DNA of 50,651 nucleotides from Deferrivibrio essentukiensis (GTDB lineage Bacteria; Chrysiogenota; Deferribacteres; Deferribacterales; Deferrivibrionaceae), in assembly GCF_020480685.1 (NCBI RefSeq), contig NZ_JAJAFU010000018.1, forward strand, positions 1 through 50,651, in the 5' to 3' direction. The notes beneath the pieces were generated by a model that had not been told where the DNA came from, did no database searches, and saw only the letters and a list, made by a program, of their open reading frames with translations. The first letter of the stretch is position 1. Each line of letters starts with the position of its first letter. Shown here piece after piece: positions 23,352 through 33,416 of the stretch. A program made the position numbers and the translations under genes.

Positions 23352-24661
23352 ACGTAACCCCTACCCTTAATTCTTCCCTTCTTTAGAAAGCCATCATAAT
23401 TATGAGTTATCAAATGTGACTCTACCTTATTCATCACATCCATGCCAACTCCAATGACAATAAGAAGGCTTGTTCCACCAAAATAAAATGGAACATTGAA
23501 GTTATTAATAATTAGCTGAGGTAATATCGCAACAGCAGACAGATAAATTGCACCAATAAATGTTAATCTTGACAAAGTATAGTCAATAAACTGAGCAGTT
23601 GCCTCCCCGGGACGTTTCCCAGGAATGACCCCACCACTTTTTTGAATATTATCAGCTATATCTTTTGGATTAAAAATTATTGAAGTGTAAAAATAAGTAA
23701 AAAATACTATCAGCACTACATACAATACATAATAAAGTACTGAACTCGGGGAAAAATAGTAGCCTATTTTACCTAAAACACTGCTTTGAGAAAATGAGGA
23801 GAGCATACTTGGAAAAGACATAATTGAAGCCGCAAAAATAATCGGAATAACATTAGCAGTGTTCAATTTTAGAGGCAGGTACGAATTACCTACACTTTGT
23901 CTTCCGCCCAGTCCGCCTTTTCGAACATATTGAATCGGCAATCTACGTGAAGCAATCTCCATATAAACTATTCCTGCGGTCACTGCAAGTGCAATTATAA
24001 TAACAACAACAACAGTGATAATTTGTAATTCTCCAGTCTTCAAAACCCTAAAGGTGTTAATTACAGCTGTTGGCATTGCAGCTACAATACCAGTAAATAT
24101 TATCAAAGAGATACCATTGCTTAACCCTTTCTCGGTAATCTTTTCACCCAACCACATTAAAAAAATCGTTCCAGCTGTTAGAGTTATTGTTGTAACAAAC
24201 CTAAAACCCCATCCTGGAAACATGACTATAGGAGACCCAACTGGTGAGGTCATGGATTCAAGCCCAATAGAGATTCCAAGCGCCTGAATAGCACATATAA
24301 GGACTGTCCCATATCTAGTATATTTTGTAATCTTATTCCTACCTTCTGTTCCTTGTTTTTTTAGTTCAGATAGATGAGGAACTACTACACTTAAAAGTTC
24401 CATAATAATCGATGCAGAAATATAGGGCATTATACCAAGCCCAAAAACAGTTAGCCTGCTTAATGCCCCACCAGTAAACATATCAAAAAATCCAAGCATA
24501 TTCCCAGACTGTCTCGCAAAAAATTGTGCGAGCGCATCGGAATCTATGCCAGGTGTCGGTACGTGTGTACCAATTCTGTAAACAATCAACATAAGAACTG
24601 TAAAGACTATTCTCTTTCTTAGCTCTGGTAATGAAAATATATCTTCTAATTTTTTAAACAT
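23348..24661 (-). CDS. secY: protein translocase subunit SecY
   Basis: SecY is the ten-helix channel of the Sec translocon, pairing with SecE (encoded at 48.5 kb) and SecG. The 437-aa sequence has RIGTHVPTPGID in helix 1, the plug region GALSRLTVFGLGIMPYISASI, and the cytoplasmic loops RRLPIQYV and GKRPGEATAQFI. It lies between rplO and adk as usual. All parts appear intact. Confidence 0.98.
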   Translation of the reverse strand: MFKKLEDIFSLPELRKRIVFTVLMLIVYRIGTHVPTPGIDSDALAQFFARQSGNMLGFFDMFTGGALSRLTVFGLGIMPYISASIIMELLSVVVPHLSELKKQGTEGRNKITKYTRYGTVLICAIQALGISIGLESMTSPVGSPIVMFPGWGFRFVTTITLTAGTIFLMWLGEKITEKGLSNGISLIIFTGIVAAMPTAVINTFRVLKTGELQIITVVVVIIIALAVTAGIVYMEIASRRLPIQYVRKGGLGGRQSVGNSYLPLKLNTANVIPIIFAASIMSFPSMLSSFSQSSVLGKIGYYFSPSSVLYYVLYVVLIVFFTYFYTSIIFNPKDIADNIQKSGGVIPGKRPGEATAQFIDYTLSRLTFIGAIYLSAVAILPQLIINNFNVPFYFGGTSLLIVIGVGMDVMNKVESHLITHNYDGFLKKGRIKGRGYV

Positions 24662-24676
24662 TAGAATCTCCGGATG

Positions 24677-25117
24677 TTATTTTATCTCTCCGCCTAGTTC
24701 TTTAATTTTTGCTGCAGCTGACTCAGAAATCTTATCAACCACAAATGTAAGTTTTTTGGTAAATTCGCCCTCGGCAAGAACCTTTACACCACCCTTATTC
24801 CCTTTGATAAGATTCCTTTCAACAAGTGTTTCCAAACTTACAGTTTCACCATTATTAAATTTCTGTTCTATATTACCAAGGTTGACTATTTCATACACAG
24901 CAGCAAACTTCTTATTATTAAATCCCCTTTTTGGAATTCTTCTAGCAAGAGGCATCTGTCCACCCTCAAATCCCGGCTTGACTCCACCGCCAGATCTTGC
25001 TTTTTGACCTTTATGCCCTTTTCCAGCAGTAGTACCAAGTCCACTTCCACTTCCTCGACCAACTCTCTTCTTATTTTTCTTCGAGCCTGGAGCAGGTTTT
25101 AAATCATGTATCTTCAT
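24677..25117 (-). CDS. rplO: 50S ribosomal protein L15
   Basis: L15 organises 23S rRNA in the large-subunit core. The 146-aa product starts [20 protein letters not shown], with the basic glycine-rich loop [22 protein letters not shown] that inserts into rRNA (motif [10 protein letters not shown]). It follows rpsE by 12 bases; in most bacteria rpmD (L30) would sit in that gap, and it is missing here. Confidence 0.99.
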   Translation of the reverse strand: MKIHDLKPAPGSKKNKKRVGRGSGSGLGTTAGKGHKGQKARSGGGVKPGFEGGQMPLARRIPKRGFNNKKFAAVYEIVNLGNIEQKFNNGETVSLETLVERNLIKGNKGGVKVLAEGEFTKKLTFVVDKISESAAAKIKELGGEIK

Positions 25118-25129
25118 ATCTTCTACCCC

Positions 25130-25621
25130 TTATCTAATAACTTCTTGAATAGTTTTTCCTCTTGCAGAGGCAATTTCACTTACTGTTCTAATCTTTTTAA
25201 AACCATCCATAACTGCGTAAAGAACATTATGTGGGTTTCTACTTCTTGTTGACTTTGCAAGAATATTTTGAACACCAGCAAGTTCAAACAATGGCCTTGC
25301 TGCACCACCAGCAATAATACCTGTACCAGGTGCGGCAGGCTTCATTACCAATTCAGCTGCACCAAATTTACCAATGACTTTATGAGGAATTGTCCCTTTT
25401 GAAACAGGAACTTCTACTATGTTCTTCTTAGCCATTTCAAGAGCTTTTCTAATTGCATCGGGCACTTCTCTTGCTTTACCATGTCCAATTCCAACTCTTC
25501 CGTTATAGTCACCTACAACAACTATAGCAGTGAATCTGAAAATTCTACCACCCTTTACAACCTTTGTAACTCTTCCTATATGGACTACCTTATCTACTAA
25601 TTGATTTTCTGCTGTACTCAA
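25130..25621 (-). CDS. rpsE: 30S ribosomal protein S5
   Basis: S5 helps decoding fidelity at the mRNA entry. The 163-aa sequence has the double-stranded-RNA-binding-like N-domain with VVKGGRIFRFTAIVVVGD and VGIGHGKAREVPDAI, and the C-domain with GTGIIAGGAARPLFELAGV. It begins with TTG preceded by GGAGG at 6 nt spacing; no nearby ATG is in frame. It ends 12 bases before rplO. Confidence 0.98.
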   Translation of the reverse strand: MSTAENQLVDKVVHIGRVTKVVKGGRIFRFTAIVVVGDYNGRVGIGHGKAREVPDAIRKALEMAKKNIVEVPVSKGTIPHKVIGKFGAAELVMKPAAPGTGIIAGGAARPLFELAGVQNILAKSTRSRNPHNVLYAVMDGFKKIRTVSEIASARGKTIQEVIR

Positions 25622-25635
25622 TTTAAGCCTCCATA

Positions 25636-26001
25636 TTAAAATTCTAATCCGGCTTCTCTGGCCGAATCAGCAAAAGCCTTTATTTTCCCATGGTAAATAT
25701 AACCGCCTCTGTCAAACACTACAGAAGCTAATCCTTTTTCTTTAGCCCTTTTTGCAATAAGCTCACCTACTTTTTTAGCTGTTTCAATATTACAGTGAGA
25801 ATTACAAACTGATTTCAATTCTTTTTCTAATGAACTAGCTGAAACAATTGTATTACCAGTAGTATCATCAATTACCTGGGCATAAAAATATTTATTACTT
25901 TTAAATACATTCAATCTCGGTCTTTCAGCAGTACCAGAAATTTTCTTCCTAATTCTAAAATGTCTCTTCTTTCTGGCAGCATTTTTATCTATCTTAGCCA
26001 C
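25636..26001 (-). CDS. rplR: 50S ribosomal protein L18
   Basis: L18 binds 5S rRNA in the central protuberance. The 121-aa protein has the basic N-terminus [19 protein letters not shown], followed by [16 protein letters not shown] and the C-terminal [20 protein letters not shown]. It starts with GTG after AGGTGAGAT. It lies between rplF and rpsE, its normal place. Confidence 0.98.
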   Translation of the reverse strand: MAKIDKNAARKKRHFRIRKKISGTAERPRLNVFKSNKYFYAQVIDDTTGNTIVSASSLEKELKSVCNSHCNIETAKKVGELIAKRAKEKGLASVVFDRGGYIYHGKIKAFADSAREAGLEF

Positions 26002-26013
26002 ATCTCACCTCTC

Positions 26014-26553
26014 TTACTTTTTACCGGTCTTACCGGCTTTTCTTACTATTCTTTCCCCTTCATAACGAACACCTTTGCCCTTGTATGGCTCAGGCTTTCT
26101 TATCTTCCTAATATCAGCAGCAACCTGACCTACCAATTGTTTGTCAATCCCTCTGACAACAATCTTCTGCTGGCCCTCTACTGCAAACTCGATACCTTCA
26201 GGTGGGGAAACAATAACTGGATGAGAAAATCCAAGAGAGAGATCTAAATCTTTACCCTTTAAGGCAGCCCTGTAACCTACACCAACTATTTCCAACTTTT
26301 TCTCATAACCTTTTAAAACGCCTTCTACCATGTTATATATTAAAGTTCTGTAAAGTCCATAAAGTGACCTTGCAAGCTGAGATTCATCTTTTTTGCTTAC
26401 AACTACTTGATTACCATCAACAGCTACAGATATTTTATTATGTAGTTTTTGCTGAAGTTCACCCTTTGGTCCCTTCACTATAATCTTTTCGTCATCTACC
26501 TTAACTTCTACACCAGCCGGTATATTAACTGGAACTTTTCCTATTCTTGACAT
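26014..26553 (-). CDS. rplF: 50S ribosomal protein L6
   Basis: L6 lies near the sarcin-ricin loop. The 179-aa protein has two repeated alpha/beta domains. [17 protein letters not shown] is the typical start, and the C-terminal [20 protein letters not shown] is diagnostic. Length and position between rpsH and rplR are standard. Confidence 0.99.
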   Translation of the reverse strand: MSRIGKVPVNIPAGVEVKVDDEKIIVKGPKGELQQKLHNKISVAVDGNQVVVSKKDESQLARSLYGLYRTLIYNMVEGVLKGYEKKLEIVGVGYRAALKGKDLDLSLGFSHPVIVSPPEGIEFAVEGQQKIVVRGIDKQLVGQVAADIRKIRKPEPYKGKGVRYEGERIVRKAGKTGKK

Positions 26554-26566
26554 TTTAAATCTCCAA

Positions 26567-26965
26567 TTACCATACTTGACAAATATATTCGCCGCCGACC
26601 TTTTCGATTTGGCATTGCTTAACAGTTAAAAGACCCTTAGATGTAGAAACTATTCCAGTTCCAAGTCCACCCAAAACTGTGTCAAGATTTTTTGACTTAG
26701 TATACACTCTTCTACCAGGTTTACTGATTTTTTTAAGTCCTCTAATTACAGATTCACCTGTATCAGTATACTTCAAATAAATAACGATATTCTTTTTTGT
26801 ACCGTCTTCAACAACTCTGTAATTCTTGATATAACCTTGGTCTTTCAAAATTGAAGCAATCCCTTCTTTCATTTTTGAATATGGGATTAATACTTCCTGA
26901 AAATTAACCTGCACAGCATTCCTGATTCTGCTGAGCATATCTGCGATAGGATCAGTCATTACCAT
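26567..26965 (-). CDS. rpsH: 30S ribosomal protein S8
   Basis: S8 binds the central domain of 16S rRNA and in E. coli represses the spc operon. The 132-aa protein has [14 protein letters not shown] near its start and the C-terminal [29 protein letters not shown], cut here to its marker GEYICQVW. The ATG at 26965 has GGAG 6 nt upstream; the ATG two codons later is the more usual family start. Confidence 0.98.
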   Translation of the reverse strand: MVMTDPIADMLSRIRNAVQVNFQEVLIPYSKMKEGIASILKDQGYIKNYRVVEDGTKKNIVIYLKYTDTGESVIRGLKKISKPGRRVYTKSKNLDTVLGGLGTGIVSTSKGLLTVKQCQIEKVGGEYICQVW

Positions 26966-27006
26966 TTTTTTCTCCTTTTTTCTCTAAGGTAATCGATATC
27001 CAACTA

Positions 27007-27192
27007 TTACCAGCTGGATTTTCTAAGCCCTGGAATCATTCCTTCATGGGCTAATTTTCTAAAGCACAATCTGCACATATTAAATCTTCTTATAAAAGAT
27101 CTTGGCCTTCCGCAGATTGGGCACCTATTATATTCTCTAACCTTAAATTTCTTTTCTTTCAAAGCGTGATTATTCTTTGCAGTAGTAGCCAC
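27007..27192 (-). CDS. rpsN: 30S ribosomal protein S14, zinc-binding type Z
   Basis: This is the short, 61-aa zinc form of S14, with CPIC and CRLC ligand pairs around RPRSFIRRF and the C-terminal [12 protein letters not shown]14 sits in the 30S head near the A site. It starts with GTG after AGGAGGACTAA. It is the C+ paralogue; a zinc-free copy, if any, would be elsewhere. A 41-base gap to rpsH follows, the longest in this stretch, with only a weak inverted repeat. Confidence 0.98.
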   Translation of the reverse strand: MATTAKNNHALKEKKFKVREYNRCPICGRPRSFIRRFNMCRLCFRKLAHEGMIPGLRKSSW

Positions 27193-27201
27193 TTAGTCCT
27201 C

Positions 27202-27744
27202 CTAATTGTTAGCAAAAGGCATTCCTAAAGCCTTTAATAGCTCTCTTGCTTCCTCATCAGTCTTAGCTGTAGTCGTAATGATAACATCAAAGCCTCTAAT
27301 CTTATCAATCTTATCATAATCGATTTCAGGGAAAACAATCTGCTCTTTAATGCCAAAAGCATAATTACCTCTGCCGTCAAAAGAGTTTGGGTTAACTCCG
27401 GCAAAGTCTCTTACCCTAGCAAGTGCAATATTAAACAATCTGTTTAAAAATTCATAGCATCTTTCTTTCCTAAGGGTAACTTTGCAGCCTATAGGCATAC
27501 CTTCTCTAAGCTTAAAACCAGCTATGGACTTTTTTGCTTTGGTCACTACCGGTTTTTGCCCGGCAATAAGTTCCATATCCCTCAATGCAAATTCAAGAAC
27601 TTTGGAGTTACTTGTAGCTTCACCAACTCCCATATTAAGAACAACTTTCTCAATTTTAGGTACTTCCATTATGTTCTTATACTTGAATTTTTCCATTAAG
27701 TAAGGAACAACCTCTTTTTTATATTTTTCATTCAATACTGACAT
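27202..27744 (-). CDS. rplE: 50S ribosomal protein L5
   Basis: L5 binds 5S rRNA and contacts S13 and P-site tRNA. The 180-aa protein has [12 protein letters not shown], the loop [41 protein letters not shown] and [18 protein letters not shown]. All are standard, as is the position between rplX and rpsN. Confidence 0.99.
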   Translation of the reverse strand: MSVLNEKYKKEVVPYLMEKFKYKNIMEVPKIEKVVLNMGVGEATSNSKVLEFALRDMELIAGQKPVVTKAKKSIAGFKLREGMPIGCKVTLRKERCYEFLNRLFNIALARVRDFAGVNPNSFDGRGNYAFGIKEQIVFPEIDYDKIDKIRGFDVIITTTAKTDEEARELLKALGMPFANN

Positions 27745-27759
27745 ATCTGTTCCTCTCTA

Positions 27760-28089
27760 TTAATCTTTATCAATTATTTCTCCGCATGACTTGCAGAATC
27801 TTTGTTTGTTACCTGATTCCAAGACCTTGTAACCAAGCCTTACACCTTTGTCACACTTTTTACAATAGTACATTACGTTTGAAATATGTATTGGCATCTC
27901 TTTCTCAACTATTCCGCCTTCAGGATTAAGTTGATTAGGTTTAACATGCCTTTTCACTATATTTAAACCTTCAGCAAAAACTTTATCCTTTGTTCTATCA
28001 ATTTTAAGAACCTTGGATGTCTTGCCTTTCTCTTTCCCACTAATAACAATAATTGGGTCATCTTTTTTAAGCTTATATTTTCTAAGCAT
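27760..28089 (-). CDS. rplX: 50S ribosomal protein L24 with C-terminal zinc-ribbon-like extension
   Basis: L24 is an assembly initiator with a KOW domain (LKKDDPIIVISGKEKGKTSKVL). This 109-aa version has the usual HVKPNQLNPEGGIVEKE and then a C-terminal segment with two Cys pairs (CKKC and CKSC, about 85-105) that looks like a zinc ribbon. Similar cysteine tails are known in L24 of several phyla, so it is not unique, but it is absent from the E. coli protein. Confidence 0.98.
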   Translation of the reverse strand: MLRKYKLKKDDPIIVISGKEKGKTSKVLKIDRTKDKVFAEGLNIVKRHVKPNQLNPEGGIVEKEMPIHISNVMYYCKKCDKGVRLGYKVLESGNKQRFCKSCGEIIDKD

Positions 28090-28099
28090 CCATTACCTC

Positions 28100-28468
28100 C
28101 TAAAGAACTTCGGGTGCCATGGAGACTATTTTCAAAAAGCCTTTCGCTCTAAGATCTCTGGCTACTGGTCCAAACACCCTTGTTCCAACAGGTTCAAGGT
28201 TTTTATTTAAAATTACAGCAGCGTTATCATCAAACTTTATATAAGTTCCATCAGCACGACGCTTTTCTTTTTTAGTTCTCACAATCACAGCTTTTACTAC
28301 AGCACCTTTCTTAATATTACTGTCAGGGATAGCTGACTTAACACTGGCAACGATCACATCACCAATTGAGCCATACTTTTTCTTAGAGCCACCCAGCACT
28401 TTTATACACATAATCTCTTTTGCACCGGAGTTATCCGCAACTTTCAATCTACTTTGAATCTGAATCAT
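28100..28468 (-). CDS. rplN: 50S ribosomal protein L14
   Basis: L14 lies at the subunit interface. The 122-aa sequence has [23 protein letters not shown], cut to its marker [13 protein letters not shown], then [21 protein letters not shown] and [13 protein letters not shown] near the end. It is a highly conserved protein with normal length and position. Confidence 0.99.
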   Translation of the reverse strand: MIQIQSRLKVADNSGAKEIMCIKVLGGSKKKYGSIGDVIVASVKSAIPDSNIKKGAVVKAVIVRTKKEKRRADGTYIKFDDNAAVILNKNLEPVGTRVFGPVARDLRAKGFLKIVSMAPEVL

Positions 28469-28485
28469 AGCTATTCTCCCTAAAA

Positions 28486-28755
28486 TTAATTTCCAGCATC
28501 GCCAACTGGACGCTCAATTAATTTAACCACTCTCCAGCGCTTATGCTTACTAAGAGGCCTAGTTTCCATAATCTCAACCACATCTCCCGGCCTCAGCTCA
28601 TTTGCCTCATCATGAGCCATAAATTTTTTACTGCGCTTGATAAATTTGTGATACTTTTTATGTAATTTAAGCGTTTCAACTTTAACAACAACAGTTTTGT
28701 CCATTTTGTTGCTAACAACAACACCGCGCCTAACTTTGCGATAGTTTCTTTCCAT
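28486..28755 (-). CDS. rpsQ: 30S ribosomal protein S17
   Basis: S17 is an early-binding OB-fold protein of the 30S body. The product has [19 protein letters not shown] and the signature [21 protein letters not shown] start it at the ATG at 28755 (89 aa), which has AGAGGG 5 nt upstream and begins 1 base after the rpmC stop; the open frame extends eight codons further into rpmC. Confidence 0.98.
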   Translation of the reverse strand: MERNYRKVRRGVVVSNKMDKTVVVKVETLKLHKKYHKFIKRSKKFMAHDEANELRPGDVVEIMETRPLSKHKRWRVVKLIERPVGDAGN

Positions 28756-28756
28756 C

Positions 28757-28951
28757 TTATCCCTCTGCACGTTTTTCATTAATTATTGTGAGGATCCTTG
28801 CTATATCCTTCTTAGTCTTATTAATTTGTGAAACGTCTTCCAAATCACCTGTTGTCATCTTGAACTTTAGCCTGAAAAGGTTTTCTTTTAGCTCGCCGTG
28901 TTTGGCATTAAGTTCTTCAACCGACATATTTCTAAGTTCTGCAGCTTTCAT
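28757..28951 (-). CDS. rpmC: 50S ribosomal protein L29
   Basis: L29 is a two-helix protein near the tunnel exit, part of the docking site for signal recognition particle and trigger factor. The 64-aa sequence has [20 protein letters not shown], then [15 protein letters not shown] and [14 protein letters not shown]. It lies between rplP (2 bases away) and rpsQ. Confidence 0.98.
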   Translation of the reverse strand: MKAAELRNMSVEELNAKHGELKENLFRLKFKMTTGDLEDVSQINKTKKDIARILTIINEKRAEG

Positions 28952-28953
28952 AT

Positions 28954-29382
28954 CTATTGCTCCTCAACCAAGGTGTCTTCTTTTTTTACAAACTTACACT
29001 TAATAGGCAGTTTGTGGATTGCAAGCCTGATAGCTTCCCTTGCCAATTCCTCACTTACACCCTTCACTTCGTAAAGAATTGTTCCCATTTTTACAGGAGC
29101 TACATAAAACTCAACAGCACCCTTACCTTTACCCTGACGAGTTTCAGCAGGTTTTGCAGTAATAGGCTTATGAGGGAAAATCCTGATATATACCTTACCG
29201 CCCCTTTTAAGGTATCTGTTAATAGCAATCCTGGCTGCTTCTATCTGCCTACTTGTTATCTTGCCATGCTCAAGAGCAACAATTCCGTATTCACCAAAAG
29301 CAAGAGTATTCCCTTTGGTGGCCTTCCCTTTAATTCTGCCCTTGAACTGCTTTCTATATTTCATTCTAGATGGCATTAACAT
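28954..29382 (-). CDS. rplP: 50S ribosomal protein L16
   Basis: L16 shapes the A-site tRNA elbow region. The 142-aa sequence starts [16 protein letters not shown] and has the usual [25 protein letters not shown] core (marker GEYGIVALE), [22 protein letters not shown] and [13 protein letters not shown]. Its start overlaps nothing but follows the rpsC stop by one base. Confidence 0.99.
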   Translation of the reverse strand: MLMPSRMKYRKQFKGRIKGKATKGNTLAFGEYGIVALEHGKITSRQIEAARIAINRYLKRGGKVYIRIFPHKPITAKPAETRQGKGKGAVEFYVAPVKMGTILYEVKGVSEELAREAIRLAIHKLPIKCKFVKKEDTLVEEQ

Positions 29383-29383
29383 C

Positions 29384-30040
29384 TTATTCTACCTCTAAAT
29401 TTTTATTCTTATCTTCGATAATCTCGCCTTTAAATACCCATACTTTTATACCTGTCAAGCCATAGGTAGTAAGGGCTTCAGCAAAGCCGTAATCTATGTC
29501 AGCTCTAAGAGTCTGAAGAGGTACTCTACCTTTAATATACCACTCAGTCCTTGCCATATCAGCACCAGCCAATCTTCCCGCAACAGCTATCTTAATCCCC
29601 TGTGCACCTGATTTGATAGCTTGTAAAACAGCTTTTTTCATAGCTCTTCTGAAAGCCACCCTTCTCTCAAGCTGCAATGCTATATTTTCTGCAATTAACT
29701 GAGCATCTATTTCAGGTTTCTTAACCTCTTTAATACCAAGGTGCACATCTGCTTTAGTAAGCTTTTTAAGCTCACCTTTCAACTTTTCAATCTCTGCACC
29801 TTTCTTACCAATCACTATCCCTGGTCTGCTTGTATTCAAAGTAATTTTAATTTTGGACCCCATTCTCTCAATATTAATTTCAGATATACCAGCCAATTTT
29901 AGTTTATCTTTCAAATATTTTCTGATTTTGAGGTCTTCCATCAAGTTAGCAGCATACTCTTTCTTATTCGCAAACCAAACTGATTTCCAATATTTATTTA
30001 TTCCTAACCTTACCCCGGTAGGATGTACTTTCTGACCCAC
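29384..30040 (-). CDS. rpsC: 30S ribosomal protein S3
   Basis: S3 forms part of the mRNA entry pore. The 218-aa protein has [14 protein letters not shown] at the start, a KH domain with [17 protein letters not shown] and the C-terminal [20 protein letters not shown]. It starts with GTG. It lies between rplV and rplP as in all S10 clusters. Confidence 0.99.
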   Translation of the reverse strand: MGQKVHPTGVRLGINKYWKSVWFANKKEYAANLMEDLKIRKYLKDKLKLAGISEINIERMGSKIKITLNTSRPGIVIGKKGAEIEKLKGELKKLTKADVHLGIKEVKKPEIDAQLIAENIALQLERRVAFRRAMKKAVLQAIKSGAQGIKIAVAGRLAGADMARTEWYIKGRVPLQTLRADIDYGFAEALTTYGLTGIKVWVFKGEIIEDKNKNLEVE

Positions 30041-30053
30041 TATTTCACCTCCA

Positions 30054-30386
30054 CTATTCAGCTAAAACCACAGTAATATGGCTGGTTCTTTTTTTAATTG
30101 GGGTAGCTCTCCCATATGCACGAGGCGTGTATCTTTTCAAGAAAGGTCCATTATCAATCTTAATTTCAGATACCTTAAGCTTGCTTATGTCTCTGTAGTT
30201 TTGGTTTTCTTCCGCATTTGCTATGGCTGACTTAATTACAGCTGCAATCATCTTAGAAGCCTTTTTTGGAGAAAACTTCAAAATATTCATGGCTTCTTCA
30301 ACATTTTTGCCTCTGACTAAATCAGCAACAGGCCTAGCTTTTCGCGGAGAAACTCTCATATATTTTCCTATTGCTGTAGCAATCAT
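30054..30386 (-). CDS. rplV: 50S ribosomal protein L22
   Basis: L22 lines the exit tunnel with a long beta hairpin and is a site of macrolide resistance changes. The 110-aa sequence has [27 protein letters not shown] and the hairpin [25 protein letters not shown] (marker RAYGRATPI). No insertion or loss is visible in the hairpin. Confidence 0.99.
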   Translation of the reverse strand: MIATAIGKYMRVSPRKARPVADLVRGKNVEEAMNILKFSPKKASKMIAAVIKSAIANAEENQNYRDISKLKVSEIKIDNGPFLKRYTPRAYGRATPIKKRTSHITVVLAE

Positions 30387-30395
30387 GATTTACCT

Positions 30396-30677
30396 CTACC
30401 TACCTTTTACTTTCTTATCGTCTTTTTTATGCCCTTTAAATGTTCTGGTAAGGGCAAATTCCCCAAGTTTATGTCCAACCATATTTTCTGTTACATAAAC
30501 CGGTATAAATTTATGTCCGTTATGCACTGCAAAAGTAAGTCCTACCATTTGAGGTGTTACAGTACTTCTACGTGACCAAGTTTTTATAACCTTTTTATCA
30601 CCTGTTTCAACTGCTTTATCAACCTTCTTTTGCAGATGGTCATCTATAAAAGGTCCTTTTTTTAGCGATCTAGGCAC
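30396..30677 (-). CDS. rpsS: 30S ribosomal protein S19
   Basis: S19 lies in the 30S head next to S13. The 93-aa sequence has [37 protein letters not shown] (marker [13 protein letters not shown]) and the C-terminal [13 protein letters not shown]. It starts with GTG preceded by GGGGG. Confidence 0.99.
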   Translation of the reverse strand: MPRSLKKGPFIDDHLQKKVDKAVETGDKKVIKTWSRRSTVTPQMVGLTFAVHNGHKFIPVYVTENMVGHKLGEFALTRTFKGHKKDDKKVKGR

Positions 30678-30688
30678 TTTTTACCCCC

Positions 30689-31513
30689 TTACTTACGCTT
30701 TGTAACGATATATTTATTAGAAGGCTTATTCTTCTTTCTGGTTTTGTAACCTTTGGTTGGCATACCCCATGGAGAAACAGGATGTCTACCACCACTTGTC
30801 CTACCTTCACCACCACCATGTGGGTGATCAATTGGGTTCATTGCAACCCCTCTTACAGTAGGTCTAATACCTAACCAGCGTGCCCGACCTGCCTTACCTA
30901 TTTTGATATTTTCATGCTCAGGATTACTTACCTGTCCAATAGTAGCTTTGCACTCAGCAAGTACAAGTCTGATTTCTCCAGATGGTAGCCTTAAGTGGCA
31001 ATAAGTCCCTTCTTTTGAAAGAAGCTGAGAGTAAGTTCCTGCTGATCTCGCCAATTGTCCACCTTTTCCAGGTCTCATTTCAACATTGTGAACAATAGTA
31101 CCAACAGGGATATCTTTTAATTGCAATGAGTTGCCAGGTTTAATATCAGCTTCAGAACCTGCCAATACAGTATCGCCGACTTTTAGTCCGATAGGTGCGA
31201 TAATGTATCTATACTCGCCATCTGCATAAGCCAAAAGAGCAATTCTTGCACTTCTGTTTGGATCATATTCTATTGTTCTGACTTTAGCTGGGATATTTTC
31301 TTTATCCCTTTTAAAATCTATAATCCTGTAGAGTTTTTTATGCCCGCCACCTTGGTGTCTGACAGTAATTCTACCATAATTATTTCTACCGCTCTTCTTC
31401 TTTAGGCTGGTAGTTAGCGGTTTAAAAGGTTTATCTGTGGTAACATCTTTATAGTCGTCACCTGTTCTAAACCTAACACCAGCTGAAGTTGGTTTATAGC
31501 TCTTTATACCCAT
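30689..31513 (-). CDS. rplB: 50S ribosomal protein L2
   Basis: L2 is needed for subunit association and peptidyl transfer. The 274-aa protein has [18 protein letters not shown], the RNA-binding core and the C-terminal [21 protein letters not shown], whose His is the conserved residue near the peptidyl-transferase centre. Length and order are standard. Confidence 0.99.
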   Translation of the reverse strand: MGIKSYKPTSAGVRFRTGDDYKDVTTDKPFKPLTTSLKKKSGRNNYGRITVRHQGGGHKKLYRIIDFKRDKENIPAKVRTIEYDPNRSARIALLAYADGEYRYIIAPIGLKVGDTVLAGSEADIKPGNSLQLKDIPVGTIVHNVEMRPGKGGQLARSAGTYSQLLSKEGTYCHLRLPSGEIRLVLAECKATIGQVSNPEHENIKIGKAGRARWLGIRPTVRGVAMNPIDHPHGGGEGRTSGGRHPVSPWGMPTKGYKTRKKNKPSNKYIVTKRK

Positions 31514-31524
31514 ATTTTTCCTCT

Positions 31525-31806
31525 CTAAACAAACTCAAGTTTCTGGTCATTTTCAAGAACGACTATAGCTTTTTTCCAGTCGTTACGTTTTCCAACTACC
31601 AAACCAAATCTTTTTGTTTTACCTTTAAAGTTCATAGTTCTTACTTCTTTCACTTTAACATCAAAAAGTTTTTCTACAGCAGTTTTAATAAGATGCTTAT
31701 TAGCTCTTTTATCAACTGCAAACACAACATGATTAAGCTTTTCCTTAAGATCGATAGCTTTTTCAGTTATTAGTGGTTTTTTTATAACATCATAAATAGT
31801 TATCAT
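31525..31806 (-). CDS. rplW: 50S ribosomal protein L23
   Basis: L23 is the docking site for trigger factor and signal recognition particle at the tunnel exit. The 93-aa product has [35 protein letters not shown] (marker [11 protein letters not shown]) and the acidic-basic C-terminal strands. It overlaps rplD by 4 bases (ATGA). Confidence 0.99.
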   Translation of the reverse strand: MITIYDVIKKPLITEKAIDLKEKLNHVVFAVDKRANKHLIKTAVEKLFDVKVKEVRTMNFKGKTKRFGLVVGKRNDWKKAIVVLENDQKLEFV

Positions 31807-32429
31807 TTGGACAATACCTCCGTTAATTTTGGCAAGCAGCTCTGGAGGATAAATATTTTGTCTGCATTAATAAGATCATAAACATTAATTCCATCAAGAT
31901 GTAAAAGTTTTACTTTAGGAATATTCCTAAAAGCTCTAATTGATGAATCTTCCAATTCATCAAATACTAAAAGGACTCTTCTGTCTGCACCAAAATTTTT
32001 TAATACTTGTGCTGCTTCTTTGGTTTTACCTGTTTCCACAACCAAAGATTCCAAAAATTCAATACTACCATCCTCAATCTTTGCCCTGAAAGCTGATTTT
32101 AATGCATTTCTCATCTTTTTCTTAGGCATACTGATCGAATAATCTCTTGGTTGTGGACCAAAAATAGTCGCACCACCTCTCCATAAAGGGGATCTTATCG
32201 AACCAGCACGAGCCCTACCAGTACCTTTCTGCTTCCAAGGTTTTCTTCCACCACCTGTAATTTTAGCTCTATTTTTTGTCGCATGAGTACCTGCTCTTTT
32301 GTCAGCAAGTTGCTTTACAACTACTTCATGCATAAGCCAAGGCTTTACAGGGTAAGAGATTATAGCATCATTAATTTCAATCTCTCCAACCTTCTCATTC
32401 TTTAGGTTTTTCAATTCTACAAGAGCCAT
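31803..32429 (-). CDS. rplD: 50S ribosomal protein L4
   Basis: L4 reaches into the exit tunnel with a basic loop and in E. coli represses the S10 operon. The 208-aa protein has the loop GTHATKNRAKITGGGRKPWKQKGTGRARAGSIRSP (marker GGGRKPWKQKGTGRARAG) and the C-terminal NINVYDL-like NGINVYDLINADKI (here DGINVYDLI). The order rpsJ-rplC-rplD-rplW is normal; no S10-type leader is present because rpsJ directly follows tufA. Confidence 0.98.
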   Translation of the reverse strand: MALVELKNLKNEKVGEIEINDAIISYPVKPWLMHEVVVKQLADKRAGTHATKNRAKITGGGRKPWKQKGTGRARAGSIRSPLWRGGATIFGPQPRDYSISMPKKKMRNALKSAFRAKIEDGSIEFLESLVVETGKTKEAAQVLKNFGADRRVLLVFDELEDSSIRAFRNIPKVKLLHLDGINVYDLINADKIFILQSCLPKLTEVLSK

Positions 32430-32443
32430 GACTACCTCTATCC

Positions 32444-33082
32444 TTAATTATTAGATTTTGTGCTTTTCTTTATATAGATAATACCATTCTTATGTCCTGG
32501 TACAGATCCTTTAATAAGCAGCACGTTTTTATCTGCCATTACTTTGGCAATCTTTAATCCTTGTGTAGTAACAGTTTTATTGCCCATTCTTCCAGGCATC
32601 TTTTTGCCCTTAAGGGTCTCGCCCGGAAACTCACACATACCAATTGAACCAGGTGCTCTGTGGAAATCAGAACCGTGAGAAGCAGGACCTCCGGCAAAGC
32701 CGTGTCTTTTTATAACGCCCTGAAATCCTTTACCAATACTTACACCCTGTACATCAACAAGTTCACCTTCAGTAAAAATATCTACTTTTATCTCCTGGCC
32801 AACTTCAAATTCTCCGACATTGTCTGTTCTGAATTCTTTTAAAAATTTAAAGAACTCAAGGTTATTTTTCTTAAAATGGCCAGCCATAGGCTTATTGACT
32901 TTTTTAGCCTTTAATATTTTGCCAAAACCAAGTTGCAAAGCATTATAGCCGTCAGTCTCAACTGTTTTTTTCTGAACCACTACACAAGGGCCTGCCTCAA
33001 CTACTGTAACCGGGATTACAGTCCCATCGGACATAAATATCTGGGTCATTCCAACCTTTTTTCCAATTATCCCTTTAAACAT
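32444..33082 (-). CDS. rplC: 50S ribosomal protein L3
   Basis: L3 binds near the 3' end of 23S rRNA and extends to the peptidyl-transferase centre. The sequence has [16 protein letters not shown] and the tip [21 protein letters not shown], then [17 protein letters not shown] start at the ATG at 33082 (212 aa), which gives the usual family N-terminus; an in-frame TTG two codons earlier is possible. Confidence 0.98.
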   Translation of the reverse strand: MFKGIIGKKVGMTQIFMSDGTVIPVTVVEAGPCVVVQKKTVETDGYNALQLGFGKILKAKKVNKPMAGHFKKNNLEFFKFLKEFRTDNVGEFEVGQEIKVDIFTEGELVDVQGVSIGKGFQGVIKRHGFAGGPASHGSDFHRAPGSIGMCEFPGETLKGKKMPGRMGNKTVTTQGLKIAKVMADKNVLLIKGSVPGHKNGIIYIKKSTKSNN

Positions 33083-33096
33083 CTTCAAGCCCTACC

Positions 33097-33405
33097 TTAT
33101 AATTTTATTTCTACATCCACACCTGCAGACAACTCAAGTTTCATTAGTGCATCTATCGTCTGCGGATTGTGTTCAAAAATATCCACTAATCTTTTGTGTG
33201 TTCTAATCTCAAACTGTTCCCTACCATCCTTATCTACATGGGGAGATTTAATTATTGTAAATTTCTCAATCCTTGTAGGGAGGGGGATAGGACCGATGAC
33301 TTTTGCACCGGTCCTTTTTGCTGTATTAACTATATCTCTTACGGCTTTATCCAATATTTTATAATCATAGCCTTTGAGCTTAATGCGAATTTTCTGGCTG
33401 CTCAT
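33097..33405 (-). CDS. rpsJ: 30S ribosomal protein S10 (transcription factor NusE)
   Basis: S10 sits in the 30S head and, as NusE, binds NusG and NusB to couple transcription with translation. The sequence has [33 protein letters not shown] and [19 protein letters not shown]. Two ATGs are adjacent; the second (33405, 102 aa) is better spaced from AGAGGG. It follows tufA by about 10 bases, so the S10 cluster has no visible promoter of its own. Confidence 0.98.
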   Translation of the reverse strand: MSSQKIRIKLKGYDYKILDKAVRDIVNTAKRTGAKVIGPIPLPTRIEKFTIIKSPHVDKDGREQFEIRTHKRLVDIFEHNPQTIDALMKLELSAGVDVEIKL

Positions 33406-33416
33406 CATACCCTCTG

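Noticed and set aside
26988-27011. Inverted repeat GGTAAT/ATTACC around the rpsN stop
   Set aside because: Only six A/T-rich pairs with a 12-nt loop and no T tract; too weak to call regulatory.
28957-29379. 140-codon plus-strand open frame opposite rplP
   Set aside because: It lies entirely antisense to a certain ribosomal gene, shows no recognisable domain and has no Shine-Dalgarno that I trust; it reflects the codon bias of the sense strand.
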